Assembly (NCBI GenBank): GCA_030704615.1
Contig: CM060731.1
Location: 89,012,756-89,076,755 of the forward strand
Source: Takakia lepidozioides
Taxonomy: Eukaryota; Streptophyta; Takakiopsida; Takakiales; Takakiaceae
Reading direction: 5' to 3'
Length of the DNA: 64,000 bases
The translations under genes and the position numbers were made by a program. Of this stretch, positions 32,348 through 44,800 are shown in pieces. Positions within the stretch are counted from its first letter, which is position 1; each line of letters opens with the position of its first letter. The notes beneath the pieces are model-generated. The model saw only the letters and a program-made list of their open reading frames with translations. It did not search any database and was not told where the DNA came from.

Positions 32348-32962
32348 GTGGCCGGTTTGTGCACTTTAGAAAAAAATGGCGCTCTCTTGCACATGCACAT
32401 TCAGATGGTTTGTCAGGTATACACTTCCAGCATTCAAATGCTTCACAAACAGAGATTCAAAATTTTTTTGGGATGGTTAGATCCAGAACTGGAGCCACCT
32501 GGTCATGTGGTGCACTGCAAGTTATTGAGGGATAAGGGGCTCCATACTTTTGTCGGCAAGGAACCATGCACCCTGCAACAGGATACAACTGTCCAGATCG
32601 CAACATATGAAGAAGGACATCTGAAAGTGTGGCTGCAATTTGTCTCCGCATCTTATGTTTCAGCCACATTTGTGGGCGTTCCAAAACATTCTGATGCGAC
32701 AAACAAACCCGATTTTTTGATGCTGGCACTCTATATTTTATATACTCATCCATCCCCTGTTGCATCTGTTCAGCAGTCACACCCTTATGCACAAACCGAA
32801 AGTGAGGTTCATCGGTATCTTTCATGCAGTACCCTAAAAAATAGTGGTATGGATTTCAATCGTTCGCAGTCCATTTGGAAGTCCATGGTTTCGCCGCAGT
32901 ACCTGGACCTCGTGGATATAGCTGCCATTAATTTATTATGGGATGGTGCAGTCATGGTGTAA
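32348..32962 (+). CDS. Unrecognised 204-residue ORF, possible exon
   Basis: The frame stays open for 204 codons with balanced composition, for example FLGWLDPELEPPGHVVHCKL and AQTESEVHRYLSCSTL. I recognise no family, signal or membrane segment. It lies upstream of the ALKBH gene in the same orientation, but I see no link to it. Length is the only support. It may be a decayed exon or chance. Confidence 0.35.
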   Translation: MAGLCTLEKNGALLHMHIQMVCQVYTSSIQMLHKQRFKIFLGWLDPELEPPGHVVHCKLLRDKGLHTFVGKEPCTLQQDTTVQIATYEEGHLKVWLQFVSASYVSATFVGVPKHSDATNKPDFLMLALYILYTHPSPVASVQQSHPYAQTESEVHRYLSCSTLKNSGMDFNRSQSIWKSMVSPQYLDLVDIAAINLLWDGAVMV

Positions 32963-34229
32963 TAAATGAAGTCATTTATTGAAGTAGAAAATGCGGCAAT
33001 GGTGTCGACCAATGTGTCTGCAGGGCGAACGTGCCTACGGTGGTAGCGTGCGCGAAGAGATGCACACTAGAACACATGATGAGAAAGTGAATGTCCTACA
33101 TGAACTGGAATATACGCGGGCTGCGGGCCGGTGAGTGCATGTGGAACCTCAGATGCACACTGTTCTTCTTCTTCAGAATGTTTGGAATGTGAAGAAGCTT
33201 CTTGTCAAGAAGGTGTGGAATGCGAAGAAGATTCTGCCACTGCACCAAACATATCCGAACGGCCCAAATCCTGAAGCCTTGGAACAGGGGGGAGATGCCT
33301 CGTAGAATAATGAATAAGCTCCCCGTGCATCGGAAAGCCCCCATGCTTGTGCAAGTGCCTCAACCCACATATCTTAGGGCTACTGGCCAAAAAGTATAGG
33401 CAAACATAGGTGCACATGGAGAAGTCATGGGCAAGGGCAATCATATGAAGGGAGGCTCTGATTGGCGAAATATTTTTTGTGCTTACACAAACCTGCCCAC
33501 TATAGTACAACTGGAGCGATTGACAATTCAACGGTTCAGATCTTTTCAACGAATTTTCTAATATGGTTTTGTGCTTGCTCCTTTGAAATTGGGAAATTTG
33601 ACCCCCCAAATTGGCCATACAAAGCAGCCCACATGAGAACATAGAAAAAGCTGAAATTTTCAGGGCTGTCTTACCTGGCAGGGTACAAGATTCTGGTTTG
33701 TGACATGTCAAAAAATTTCACAGCCGGGAAATTTGATAAGAAAAGCTGTGTTTTTTATCCCATTGTAAATAGGAACCAACTTTCAACATTATAATCTTGC
33801 AATCCGGCGGGTCGATTTGGACCAGACTTTTTGTGGTCATAGCTGGAGTAGGTAAGAACATATTACAATGGTCCATTTTACAGGGCCTGAGGAAATCTCA
33901 AGATATAAATTATTTAGTGGGGAAGGGTCAATTTTTTGGGGGTGGACCCAAAAATTGGAGTTAGTCCTTTAGGGGTTAAGGCCTTTGTTTGGCCTTAATC
34001 CGGCCAGTAGGTTATCTGGAAATGCTTAAGAACGTTGTTAGATCCACGGTGATGGGGCCATGTAGCCTAATTAGTAGGTAGCGCCGTTTTCCAACTATCA
34101 CTGTCACCCTATCACTGTCTCTCTCTTTGACTTGGCAAGGAGTACTACCAACATATCTATGGTTTATGACATGTTTTTGAATCATACTCCACTGTAGCAA
34201 CGTTCTTCCCATGTAGTCTGCGCTGCCCC

Positions 34230-36071
34230 ATGAGCCTGCTTGAGTTGCCGAGATTCTTGACCTGCATGAGGAAGGGCCCAGATAATTCAGAACCGAAATG
34301 CAAGAAGAAGTCCACCAACTTCAGGTACGATGCTCTTAACTTCGGGGCCTTCAGTTTTGTAAGCCCAGAGGAGGTCGTAAGTGTCTATCATCCACACCCT
34401 TGCAATGTTCACTCGCACATTTGACTTGGCAAATATCTAAGGAGAGATGGTCGGTGATTGTTTACCTGCACCCTACGAACAAACATCCTGGAAATCCCAG
34501 GGTTCTGCAATTTTCAGATGCGGATTTCACATCAGTTGAAGGGTAATGCTGTTTCATCAGACCGTCATATCTTTCATGGGTGGAATCAGGCATGTTATTG
34601 CAGCCTTCACCTCTAGGTGGTCTCACCTCAGGAATATTGCAAAATTTCGATGAGTGGCGATGAAGGGACAAGATACAGAACACGGCGTCGCGCCCCTTAC
34701 CACATGGAGCACGACATTAGATCTGAAACACCGACCGACAGTGGAGCTTCTCTAAATGGGAGAGGGCAGACAGTCAGGAGGCATCTTCTGAAAACAGGGA
34801 TGAATACGGCAGGGTCACCGCAGTATAACGGTGATAAGGATGCTGAAGGAGAGGAGTCCCAAGACATCAAGAGCTCCCTGGAGGAGAGTGTTTCAGGGGA
34901 GTCTCCCGAACGGCTGCATTCAGTGTACGAAGAGACAGGGCTGAAGCAGCATGGAATAGACTCGTTGCAGAAAGCAGCGGCTTTGTTGGCCAGCTTCCCA
35001 TGTCTGTTTCAGGGTTTTTGTGATCCCTGTTCTCTCCTCCTTCACAAACGTCTCCTCCTTCTCTCCTCAGGCATGTGAACTTCCACCCTCTTTTTGCTAG
35101 TTTGATAATTTGCAGGTTTAACTCCAGGCATAAGAGGCATCTCTCTCTTCGCCCACACACAACACCCAATTCAAACATCCAACCCTCATTGCCCAAGTTG
35201 AAAGGGTGGTACAAGTGGAGAGAGGTCAGAAGGATCAGACTGAATGGAATAGAGTGTAGCTCATAGTGTCTCCTTGGTGTTTATGGACTAATGGCTGTTA
35301 TTGCAGGTGGGTATTTTTTAATGACCATCTGCTGTGTGACCTTGGAGTTTTCTTCCCTCTCCCTTGGCACCCAACATCACCTTGAGCCTCCTGTCAGAGA
35401 GAAAATATGCAGCTGGTATGGTGACCTTCAATGTAGGCCTTTGTGAGGTTAACCAAGAACCAGCTATAGTGCAGCCACTGTGCACTAATCACTTCACTAT
35501 TTGCTTGGAAGCAGATCCTTTGTTGCACCAAAGTCTACCACAATATTGAAACACTTGTGGTTCCAGTTTCTCCTCTACTAAAATCAGACTTTATTTGCAG
35601 GGTTGGGAACTGTAGTAATTATCCATGTAGGCCTAATTAGACTGTTTCTGACTTGGGCCCGTCATCCAGCAGAATTTCCAGAAGGGATCTCATCAGGAAC
35701 CTGTACTATTGAAACATTGGATATATAGTCCCTGCCTGAAAGTTCGCAAGTCTGTCATGGTAACCAAAATTTTCCTTGTGAGTAATATACTTACAGCCAC
35801 ACTTCCAGATAGTACAATCTGTTATACTTGTGTCTTAGCAGGTCAGATGGGAATTCCCAAAGGACAAGGAAGCTGTGGCCATAGTAGCAACAACACATCC
35901 GGTGGAAGAGCTGATTTGGAGCTAGTTGAAGAGGATGGCACCTCATTGCAAATGGACATGGCCCACTTTCTGAATCAGGCGGCTTCTATTGTGGATGAAA
36001 CTTCTTCAGCCCATGAAGCACAGAGTGTTTCTGCAAATGAGGACACGAACAACTCCTCTCATGAAAATAAA
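34230..36071 (+). CDS. Probable 5' exons of the ALKBH gene
   Basis: Candidate exons are 34230-34377 (starts MSLLELPRF, ends before GTAAGT), a small exon near 34517-34541, one starting at 34617 after CCTCTAG (about 115 open codons with SGDEGTRYRTRRR), one near 35116-35225 after TTTGCAG, and 35842-36071 (QMGIPKGQGSCGHSS to SSHENK, donor GTATAG). The protein text is low-complexity and Ser/Glu-rich, as expected of the disordered N-terminus of plant ALKBH9/10 proteins. Assignment rests on position, strand and splice signals. No conserved domain is visible here, and the N-terminal region could belong to a separate gene. Confidence 0.45.
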
Positions 36072-37719
36072 GGTATAGTTTCGCAACGAATCTATTTTTG
36101 GTACTGTCGAGATGGTGGAAAAGTTGTCACTTGAGCAGTTTAGCATGACTTCAATTTCTCACAGTAAATTTCAAATGATGTGTTACAAACTTCCGAAATT
36201 CTTGTGTTTTGTTTTTAATTGTAATGGAAATCTGAAATTCTTGAGTGTGTTAGGTCGAGTCTTTGCTATTCAAAAGCTGGTGTCTCCTCTAAATCTTTTG
36301 CTTCAGATCCTTCTTCACTCTCTTGTTTAGATATAACGGTTTCAGCTGAATTTTAGAAGTTCGTTAACTACTTACATGCCTCAGTAACAACTTTGTATTC
36401 GTTCACAAGAAGCACTATGTTGCTAACTTATTGAACTGCAGATACTAATTAACAAGTAAACCTCATGGAGAGTAGCATTTTGTAGAGCCATGCAAAGTTT
36501 GTGAAGTCTTGTGGTCTCAATCTTCAGACATTTGGCAAGAAGCTTCCTTTCTTTGTGTAGCCCGATAGTGTCGTAAAATTCCTTTAAATCCCATATTTAT
36601 CAATGCTGCCTGCAATACTTCCTCATGGAAAGTCTTATGTGGCAATGTTCTTTCTACAAAGCACACTTCTTTCTGTAATGAACGACCTCTGGAAGTCGTT
36701 TCTCCCTAAAATGGATGTCCCTTCAGAAAATAGCTGGGTTTTGAAGGGTTCTCTGAAGTAGTTGAACTATTAAAGTACTTCAACCGTTCCAGATCGGTCA
36801 GAGAGAAAGTTGTTCCCCTAGTCTAAGAAACGATGTCATTGAATGAAACAGTCAGTACAGAGCTCTCTGTGAGCTGTGCCATGATTACTTTACAATCCGG
36901 CGATTTCTCAACATTATACACTAAGGTCACTTGCTTGATGTAAAGGTGAGGCTGCATAAGTTGGTGTCTTAAGTTTTGACTTTATGTTTCTTAATTATAG
37001 ATATGGACTTGGTCTTGTTCATAAAACAGTGGTAAACTGCCATTACCTTTTGGCTAAAGAGCTGAGATGAACTTAAATTCATCTTCATTGTTTCAAAGTT
37101 GCTGGTTGGACTGCTTGGTTGACAACGTATGTAACCTATCTCTAAGCAATCTATTGGGATTTGAACGGGTGTCAATGGTGCTGTGTTCTTCTATCTCTTG
37201 ACATATGAGTTTGAGTTTATGGAACGCTTGATTGACCTTAAAACCCGCCTAAGAAAAATATCTATGGTAAGCAGGTCTGTTGATGATTTTTTGGTTCCTG
37301 ATCTTCCAGAGGATTCTGATTTCATGTTGAAAGAGTTCTAACTTGCAGCATTTATCCCAAAGACTCTGTAGTTGGAATGTATGTAACTTCAGTTCTGAAA
37401 AATTTGACATTTTTGACAGATGCTCTCAACCTCAATATATTGTCATTCATATGATAAGAATGCATTATATTGATTCCAGCTTTTCGAGACTTTGCAGCTC
37501 TAAGGAGTTGTTTGTCTCTCAAATGTTCATGTTATTAAAGTCGCTTCAAGATAAAGGGTATGCTTTGGACCTCCTTTATTTAAAATTATGAACTGTGTCC
37601 GTCCATTTCAAAGTGATCAAGAACAGACTTCGTAAGTCTTCAGTGGGGAGCTTTTTTCAGCCCACTTGTTACTTGGTTCTCTCTCTCTCTCTCTCTCTCT
37701 TCTCTTTCTCTATTTTTCC
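36072..37719. other. Intronic stretch with no recognised feature
   Basis: AT-rich, no long frame. It probably lies in the long intron before the ALKBH catalytic exons. A (CT)n run of about 28 bases sits at 37679-37706, just upstream of a LINE fragment. Confidence 0.5.
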
Positions 37720-38935
37720 ACTGCAGAGGGATCAACTCTGATATACAAAAAACCAGGCTTTGTCGCGTTATTAGACCTGCCTTGGAGTACGCATCTGCAA
37801 TATGGGTTGATAATCTAACCAGGCTAAGTCTCTAGAATTCATTCAAGTGGGGGTGCTTAAGGAGTGCATGTCAGCATGCTCCAAAGCAGCCCATGTGGCT
37901 GTTCGGGGTGAGTTTGGCATCCCTTCCTTCAGCTCCCGACAAGATGAATTCAAGGTCAGATGGTGGGGTCAGCTGCAACATATGTCCAACATCTGATATC
38001 CTAAGTTAATCGACTGTATATCTTGGAAGCAGGATCGCCCTGTCGAACAGGCTAAGTCCTGGCAGAAGAGAGAAGAAGAGATCCTCAAGGATCTGAATCT
38101 TAGCCCTCAAGTCGCCCGCTGGATAAATCTGACTCAGGGGCTGGAGTGTCCAAAGCCATGTCGTTGCCAGGAAATTGTCTGATGAAAATGAAGTTGGGCA
38201 GAAAACTTCCCTGAACTTGTTTCCAGTCTGTGACATGGGGGAGGACATGACGGATGACCTCAAGGGTCTACCCACTCTTGGCACTAGACTGAAATTGAAA
38301 CTCAGGGCGGGAAGCCTACCTTTGAACAGCAAACAGAAGCAAAGAGGAAAGGGAGAGTGCAATTGCCCGTTGTGTGGGCAACTTGAAGACAATATTCATT
38401 TTCTGAGTCCGGGGTTCTCTCACCAGAGAGACGCTCTCTTCAAATCTATCAAGGGAATTGTGCCTGTACCTCTGTTTACCAACTTTGAAAGTCTCGAGGC
38501 TGAGCCAAAAGCCCAGGCCCTTTTGGGGCCTAGTTATTGGGCAAACCACACACAGCAGGTTGATGTTTGTGTAAAGGGATTTCTAGAGGATATCTGGAAA
38601 ACCGGGATCAATTGTTTCTTCCAAGGTAAGTCTTACTACCGGCGTCAGCCCCTGACAAAGGTAGGTTCTGTCCCTTTGTGTTTGCTCAAACTGGGTGTGG
38701 GGTCAATGGCCACAAGGCTACGGCAAACAATGTCTTATGAGTACATTCTCTCTCTCTCTCTCTCTCAACTGAAACTGAAGAACACTTCTTCTATTACCCT
38801 CTATACTACGAGATCTGTGGGAGATTCCACTGTCTATTCCGCGGAACCCAATCTCTCACTGAAGTCTTCCACTATGAGGATCAGAAATGTTGGCAGATTA
38901 CTTGCACGAGGCCTTCACCCTTAGACAATCCCTTG
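37720..38935 (+). mobile_element. LINE 3' fragment, sense copy 1
   Basis: Truncated non-LTR retrotransposon. It encodes, with frameshifts, the end of the reverse transcriptase region (VIRPALEYASA, QVGVLKECMSAC, RGEFGIPSFSS) and a C-terminal Cys/His motif (CNCPLCGQLED...HF). The 3' end is CTTATGAGTACA followed by a (TC)n run at about 38744-38767. It lies in the ALKBH intron in the sense orientation. Confidence 0.85.
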
Positions 38936-39268
38936 AGAAATGGTTTTTATTTTAGGCTCTGGTTTTGTTTCCTCTCTCACGTTTTCTTCCATTTTGTCCC
39001 ATAAGCTCTATGAGCTTTCCGCGGACGTTATAAAGGACCATTTCAGTTGATTTCATTCATCTCATTTCTCTCTCTCTGTTTGTGGTTGTTATGTCTGGTG
39101 TTGTCTACTATGATGTGAGCTAAAACTTTGTACTGGCTGAGTTTTGTTTGACACAGAAACTCAGTCTGTACCCTCTGTTGGGAACTGATGAAGTCAGTGG
39201 GAAGTTGTAACAGCTGGTCATTGCTATATATGATGTAGTTGATTGTCTTGTTCTCTTGGATTGAGCCG

Positions 39269-39424
39269 CTAAGTGATGAGGACAGCTTTCTTTCTTATTT
39301 CCTTCACCTTTTTGGTTGTTTCTTTCCCGTGAGGTTTTGTCCTGGTCAAATTCTCTTTGCTAAGTGATGAGGACAGCTTTCTTTCTCATTTCCTTTGCCT
39401 TTTGGTTGTTTCTTTCCCGCGAGG
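39269..39424. repeat. Tandem duplication of about 65-90 bases upstream of LINE copy 2
   Basis: GCTAAGTGATGAGGACAGCT followed by TTTCTTTCTYATTTCC and a TTCCCGYGAGG end occurs at about 39268 and 39358. The phrase GCGAGGTTTTGTCCTGG recurs near 40625, so part of the unit is present a third time at the other side of LINE copy 2. Confidence 0.75.
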
Positions 39425-40612
39425 AAGTGATCTTAAGTGGCAGTGGGGTAGCCAAGAGATCCCGGTCCTCCCTTCCTACACTTACCTGGGCGTTGAGTTC
39501 TCCTCCAATTGTAATTGGGATGCACATATCCGGAAAGTTGTTCAAACTGGCAAGGGCAAAGCTCTGGGGCTCACTAAATTGTTCCACTGCAGAGGGGTCA
39601 ACTCTGAGGTTAAGAAAACCATGCTTTGTCGCGTTATTAGACCTGCCTTGGAGTACGGATCTGCTATATGGGTTGATAAACTCCAACCAGGCTAAGTCTC
39701 TAGAATCCATTCAAGTGGGGGTGCTTAAGGAGTGTATGTCAGCATGCTTCAAAACAGCCAATGTGGCTGTTCGGGGTGAGTTTGGCATTCCGTCCTTAAG
39801 CTCCCGACGAGATGAATTCAAGGTCAGATGGTGGGGTCAGCTGCAACATATGTCCAACACCAGATATCCTAAATTAATCGACTCTATATCTTGGAAACAG
39901 GACCGCCCTGTCAAACAGGCTAAGTCCTGGCAGAAGAGAGTAGAAGAGATCCTCAAGGACCTGGACCTGGATCTGCAAGTCTTGACCCTGCTGGATAAAT
40001 CTGACTTAGAGGCTGTACCATGACTGTTGCCATGAGATTGTCTGATGAAAATGAAGTTAGGCAGAAAACTTCCCTGAACTTGTTTCCAGTCTGTGACATG
40101 GGGGAGGACATCTTGGATGACCTCAAGGGTCTACCCACTCTCGGCACTAGACTGAAATTTAAACTCAGGGCAGGAAGCCTACCTTTGAACAGCAAACAGA
40201 AGCAGAGAGGAAAGGGAGAGTGCAATTGCCCGTTGTGTGGGCAATCTGAAGACAGTATTCATTTTCTGATACACTGTCCGGGGTTCTCTCACCAAAGAGA
40301 CGCTCTCTTCAAATCTATTAAGGGAATTGTGCCTGTACCCCTGTTTACCAACTTTGAAAGTCTCGAGGCTGAGCCAAAAGCCCAGGCCCTCCTGAGGCCT
40401 AGTTTTTGGGCAAATCACACACAGCAGATTGATGCTTGTGTGAAGGGATTTCTAGAGGATATCTGGAAAACCCGGATTAATTCTTTATATGGAGGAAAGT
40501 CTTACTACCAATGTCAGCCCCTGACAGAGGTAGGTTCTGTCCCTTTTGTTCCCGCTCAAACTGGGTGCGGGGTCAATGGCCACAAGGCTACGGCAAACAA
40601 CGTCTTATGAGT
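39425..40612 (+). mobile_element. LINE 3' fragment, sense copy 2
   Basis: Second truncated copy of the same LINE, better preserved. It reads DLKWQWGSQEIPVLPSYTYL, then (next frame) QVGVLKECMSAC and RGEFGIPSLSSRRDE, then LFPVCDMGED and the C-terminal CNCPLCGQSEDSIHFLIHC motif. It ends with ACGTCTTATGAGTACAAGC. At least two frameshifts separate the parts. It lies about 700 bases after copy 1, in the same orientation. Confidence 0.85.
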
Positions 40613-41117
40613 ACAAGCTTTCCTGCGAGGTTTTGTCCTGGTGCCTTTGTTTTCATCTTGAATTCTCTTCTTTGCCTTGGATGTGGCTATCTTCTTATTC
40701 TTTGGTCCTTTCTCAAATGTGAGTTCAGAGTTTACTAGGCTCTCACATTGATATATGTTTTTAGTCTGGCGCTTGAAAGGTAGGTGCGCCACGCTGTATT
40801 GTTGGCTTCTGGATGGCTGGATCCTCCCTGTTAGCATGTGTGGTTTTTCGAGAGGGAGATGTTTTCAACTGTCTCTTGTAGACATGGGGTTCACCTTGGG
40901 ATTGACCCAATTGTCCCTTGGATACATTGACATGCCTGTGAGAGCGTGTACTGCAAGGGTATCAAATTGACCCCAAAATTGTCATAGCAGTCAAGCAATG
41001 CCAATGGCAGTCCTTCATAGGGGTTGACAGATTGAAGATGGGCTGTCATTCATATCTTGTAGGGAGCATGAGGGTACCCATGTTGCAGTGCATGGCTACT
41101 CACAAGGTAGCAAGAAT

Positions 41118-41170
41118 GGAACCAATTTGTGCAGAGAATGTACTCATAAGACGCTGTTTGCCGTAGCCTT
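41118..41170 (-). repeat. LINE 3' tail scrap
   Basis: GTACTCATAAGACGCTGTTTGCCG is the complement of the 3' end seen in the other LINE copies. Only about 50 bases remain. Confidence 0.6.
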
Positions 41171-41851
41171 ATTTGTGTAGCTTGTTTGTGTAAGAGAGAA
41201 AGGGAGCAAGAGAGGAACTTTTTTGGTATTACTCTGGTGGTACCCTGACTCTTGTACACTACCAGCTTACACCTCATGGGGGATATGTACCAATGCTTAC
41301 TGTAGCCTCATGCTGTAGACCTTGTGCATGCACATGAGTATGACTGCATTCTTCCCTTCTGACTTCTTTGCCAGTGCATAAAACTTTACTGACCAGTTGA
41401 TGGTCAGGGGCATTTGTATGAAGTAGCTCGTGTGCTTTATTTGCGTAAAACTCAGTGAATTGACCTGAAATGGATAACTGGAAGTCATTCTCAGTAAAAA
41501 TTGCATGAGTCAGCTGATATTGACTAGGAGCATCAATTCAAACTGTGACTTTTTTTGTTTCTGAGTGCCCGCCAGGCCCGTTTGGGAAATGGCAATTAGA
41601 AGTAGTTCAAAGCATTTTGGTTGTCAAGTATTGCCATTGTTGTGGCTCGCTTGGCCCTTGTGTGCATGGATTGTCGGGGGTCGCCTGTATTAAATTCTGG
41701 TCTGGCTTGACTTGGGTTCCCCTTGCATTTTGCAATCGCAATACCTGTTAGTTTCCCGTCAGTGCTTGCACGTAATATTTGGTGTTACTGGTCAAGCATC
41801 TTTGACAGTTTACTCAATTGATGACTTTGGGTTCCAAACATGCGTCTGCAG

Positions 41852-44800
41852 ATTTATTTGCTGTCACCAGTGATATACATGAGGGACTGGAGGTGAGCAT
41901 TTCCCAACCCGGCACTGACAGGCGGCGTCCAGCTGTTGGGCTAGAAGCACGTGAAGAGAGTGAAGACAAATCAGCCCTCAAAACATCATCCCCACAAAGC
42001 AGGGAACATATGAGGGCAGGGAAAGAAAGGTTACGGGCAGAGAAAGAACGGTTACGGTTGTTGGGCCTCAAGCGAAAGAAGGACTTTGTGTGCATGGAAC
42101 GCATCCAAGGAAGACTTGTTAATGTGGCAGAAGGGCTTGAGCTTCATACCGGGGTTTTTAGTGTGGTTGAGCAGGCCAGATTGGTCAACATGGTCCATGA
42201 ATTTCAGAACAAGGGGCGTCGGCAGGAACTACATGGTATGTGATGCTGGAGTATTTGACAGTCCTACTTACACAATTACTGCCTTCGACTGAATTCAAAG
42301 TAAACCCTTATGTGCATTACCATGTTCAAGCAAACACTAGCTGCTTAGTACTTACATGGGAAGTTCTCGCAGGTGGATGTCCCTTGCAAGGTGAAGGTCC
42401 TCTGCAAACTCTATCTTGAGATGTGAATGTTGGAGTCTCTAACAGTGTGTTATTGTGTTTGCAAAGTGGGAAAGTCACACTAGACACCTAAAACCACGTT
42501 TATGTGGATATCCCTATGTGCAGTGCAATTGCAGACCTAGATCTAGATGAAGAGATGTACTCATAACAGTTTAGTTGTCCTGGACTTGTTGCCATAAGTC
42601 TAGTGAAAATGTGGACAAAACTGGAAAGATAGGGACAGAGGGTACTGGTCTGAGAGGATGGGACTGCATTTAAGCTAGAGAATTTTCAAGGATTGCAGAG
42701 CGTACATACAGTGAACCGCGCAAATGGATGCGAGGAAAAGGCCGAATCACTATTCAGTTCGGCTGTTGCTACAACTATGCAGTGGTCAGTACCCTTCTGT
42801 CTTCCCGGCAACCCTTGCATGCCCAATCTTGTCAAATATTATGAAATGGTCTTGCGGGCGGTGTAGTGTTATAAGGAGTAATCAATATGCTAAAATAATA
42901 TATGATAATTGTTTGGGTAAGAATAAAGAACTTGGTTTAGTCATCCCACGGGCATGGAAATGCTACCTCTCTTAGTCACAAAGGAGATATCTGTACTGGG
43001 AATAAAATATTTGTTTTTCTTATTTCAGCCAAACATTGGTAATCTCTTTAACTTGGTGTTGAAAAACTGGCTACAAAATTGGCTAAAATCAGCACCTTGT
43101 CACTCTGTACAAGTTTTGAGGGTTCAATGAATTAACTGCCCTCTGAGGTTGTTTGTCAGACCGGTGTTTTTTTATTTTTCGCTTACCTCAAAAACAGTAT
43201 CACTGGAGTTTGGATGCATTGAAGATCGGCTGTGTATATAAGTAACCATGTGTCTGAAGTGAGCTTCTAGTGGATTTGCAAAAAGTGATTTGCGACTTAC
43301 CAAACCTGAATAGTGCTTAAACAGTTCCAGTGTGAAGATGTAGATATGTCTTATGTGCTCTGCATCATTTTCCACGTGTGCTTTTTGCAAAGTTCTTGCA
43401 GTAGAGCACCACCATATACGGCACCTGTCTCATCTATGTTCTAGTAGATCATCTTCTTGGCTTGCCTATAGCTTTCAGGTTTTTACCTGTAGAGTTTTTG
43501 TAGGTGTGTTGGTTAGGGACAAGATCTGGTACTATGTGGTAAAGAATGCAGCCACTGGTGGGTAACATGTCTTGTCCTGTTTGACTCGCAGCATTTTAAT
43601 CAGCACTTGCGAGATTGGTGCTTGTCAGTCATGCGTGGCTTTGCTGTTGGTTTTTGGTCTGGAGTACTTGAGCTTCTAGTTCTTGCCACCCTACCTGAGG
43701 TTTTTTCAGTGTTGGAACACTTTGCTATTGGGTGGTATCAGGACAAGTATGGGAACCTGCCAGGGATCTTCCGTGAGGAAGCCTTTGACCCCATTCCGTC
43801 ACTGTTGCGGAACGTGGTAAAGTGCTTAGTCCGGTGGCACGTATTGCCTCCAACATGCGTGCCAGACAGCTGTATTATCAACATCTATGAAGAGGGAGAC
43901 TGCATCCCACCGCACATAGATCATCATGATTTTCTGCGTCCTTTCTGCACACTCTCCCTCCTCAGCGTATGCGACATTGTCTTCGGGTCCAATCTCAAGG
44001 TTGTGGGCCCTGGGGAGTTTGATGGGCCTCTCTCTATTCCTTTGCCTGTGGGGTGAGTCTTTTGCCATTATTTGCTTTGTCTCTTTATGAGGATTGTCAC
44101 AGTTATAAGGTGTACACACTACATTGTGACCGTGGTTAAGGGAAGGAGAACCTGTGTCTACTGAGCTTTGGAAAAGGGAACAGACACTACCTTTGTGAGG
44201 GGCTCACTCTGGTAGTGGGACTCCCCACCGCCAGTTTAAATTTCAGTCTAGTGCCGAGGGTAGGTATGCCCCTCAGATCATTTTTAAGGTCCTCGCCCAT
44301 GTCACAGACTGCAATCAAGTTCAGGGAAGTTTCACGCCTAACTTCATTCTCATTGGACAGTCTTCAGGCATCTGATATGGCTTTAGACACTACAACCTCC
44401 AGGTCAGCTTCATCCAGCAGGGCCAATTCTACTGGGCTAATATCCAGATAATCGAAAATCTCCTCTACCCTTTTCCACCAGGACTTGGCCTGTTTAACGG
44501 GACGTCTTGCTTCCAAGAAATAGAGTTGATTATCTTAGGGTATCTGGTATTAGACATGCATTCAACTGACCCCACCATCTGACCTTGAACTCATCACGTT
44601 GAGAGCTTGAGGTATGCCAAACTCGCCCCGAACAGCCAAGTCAGCTGTTCTAGAGCACGCTGACACACTCTTTTTGAGCACCGCAACCTGAATGGATTCT
44701 AGAGATTTAGCATGGTTGGACCCACACGGCAGATGGGTACTCCCTAATAATGTCACAAAGCATGATCCTCTTAACTTCAGTAACCCTGTAGTGGGAAAAT

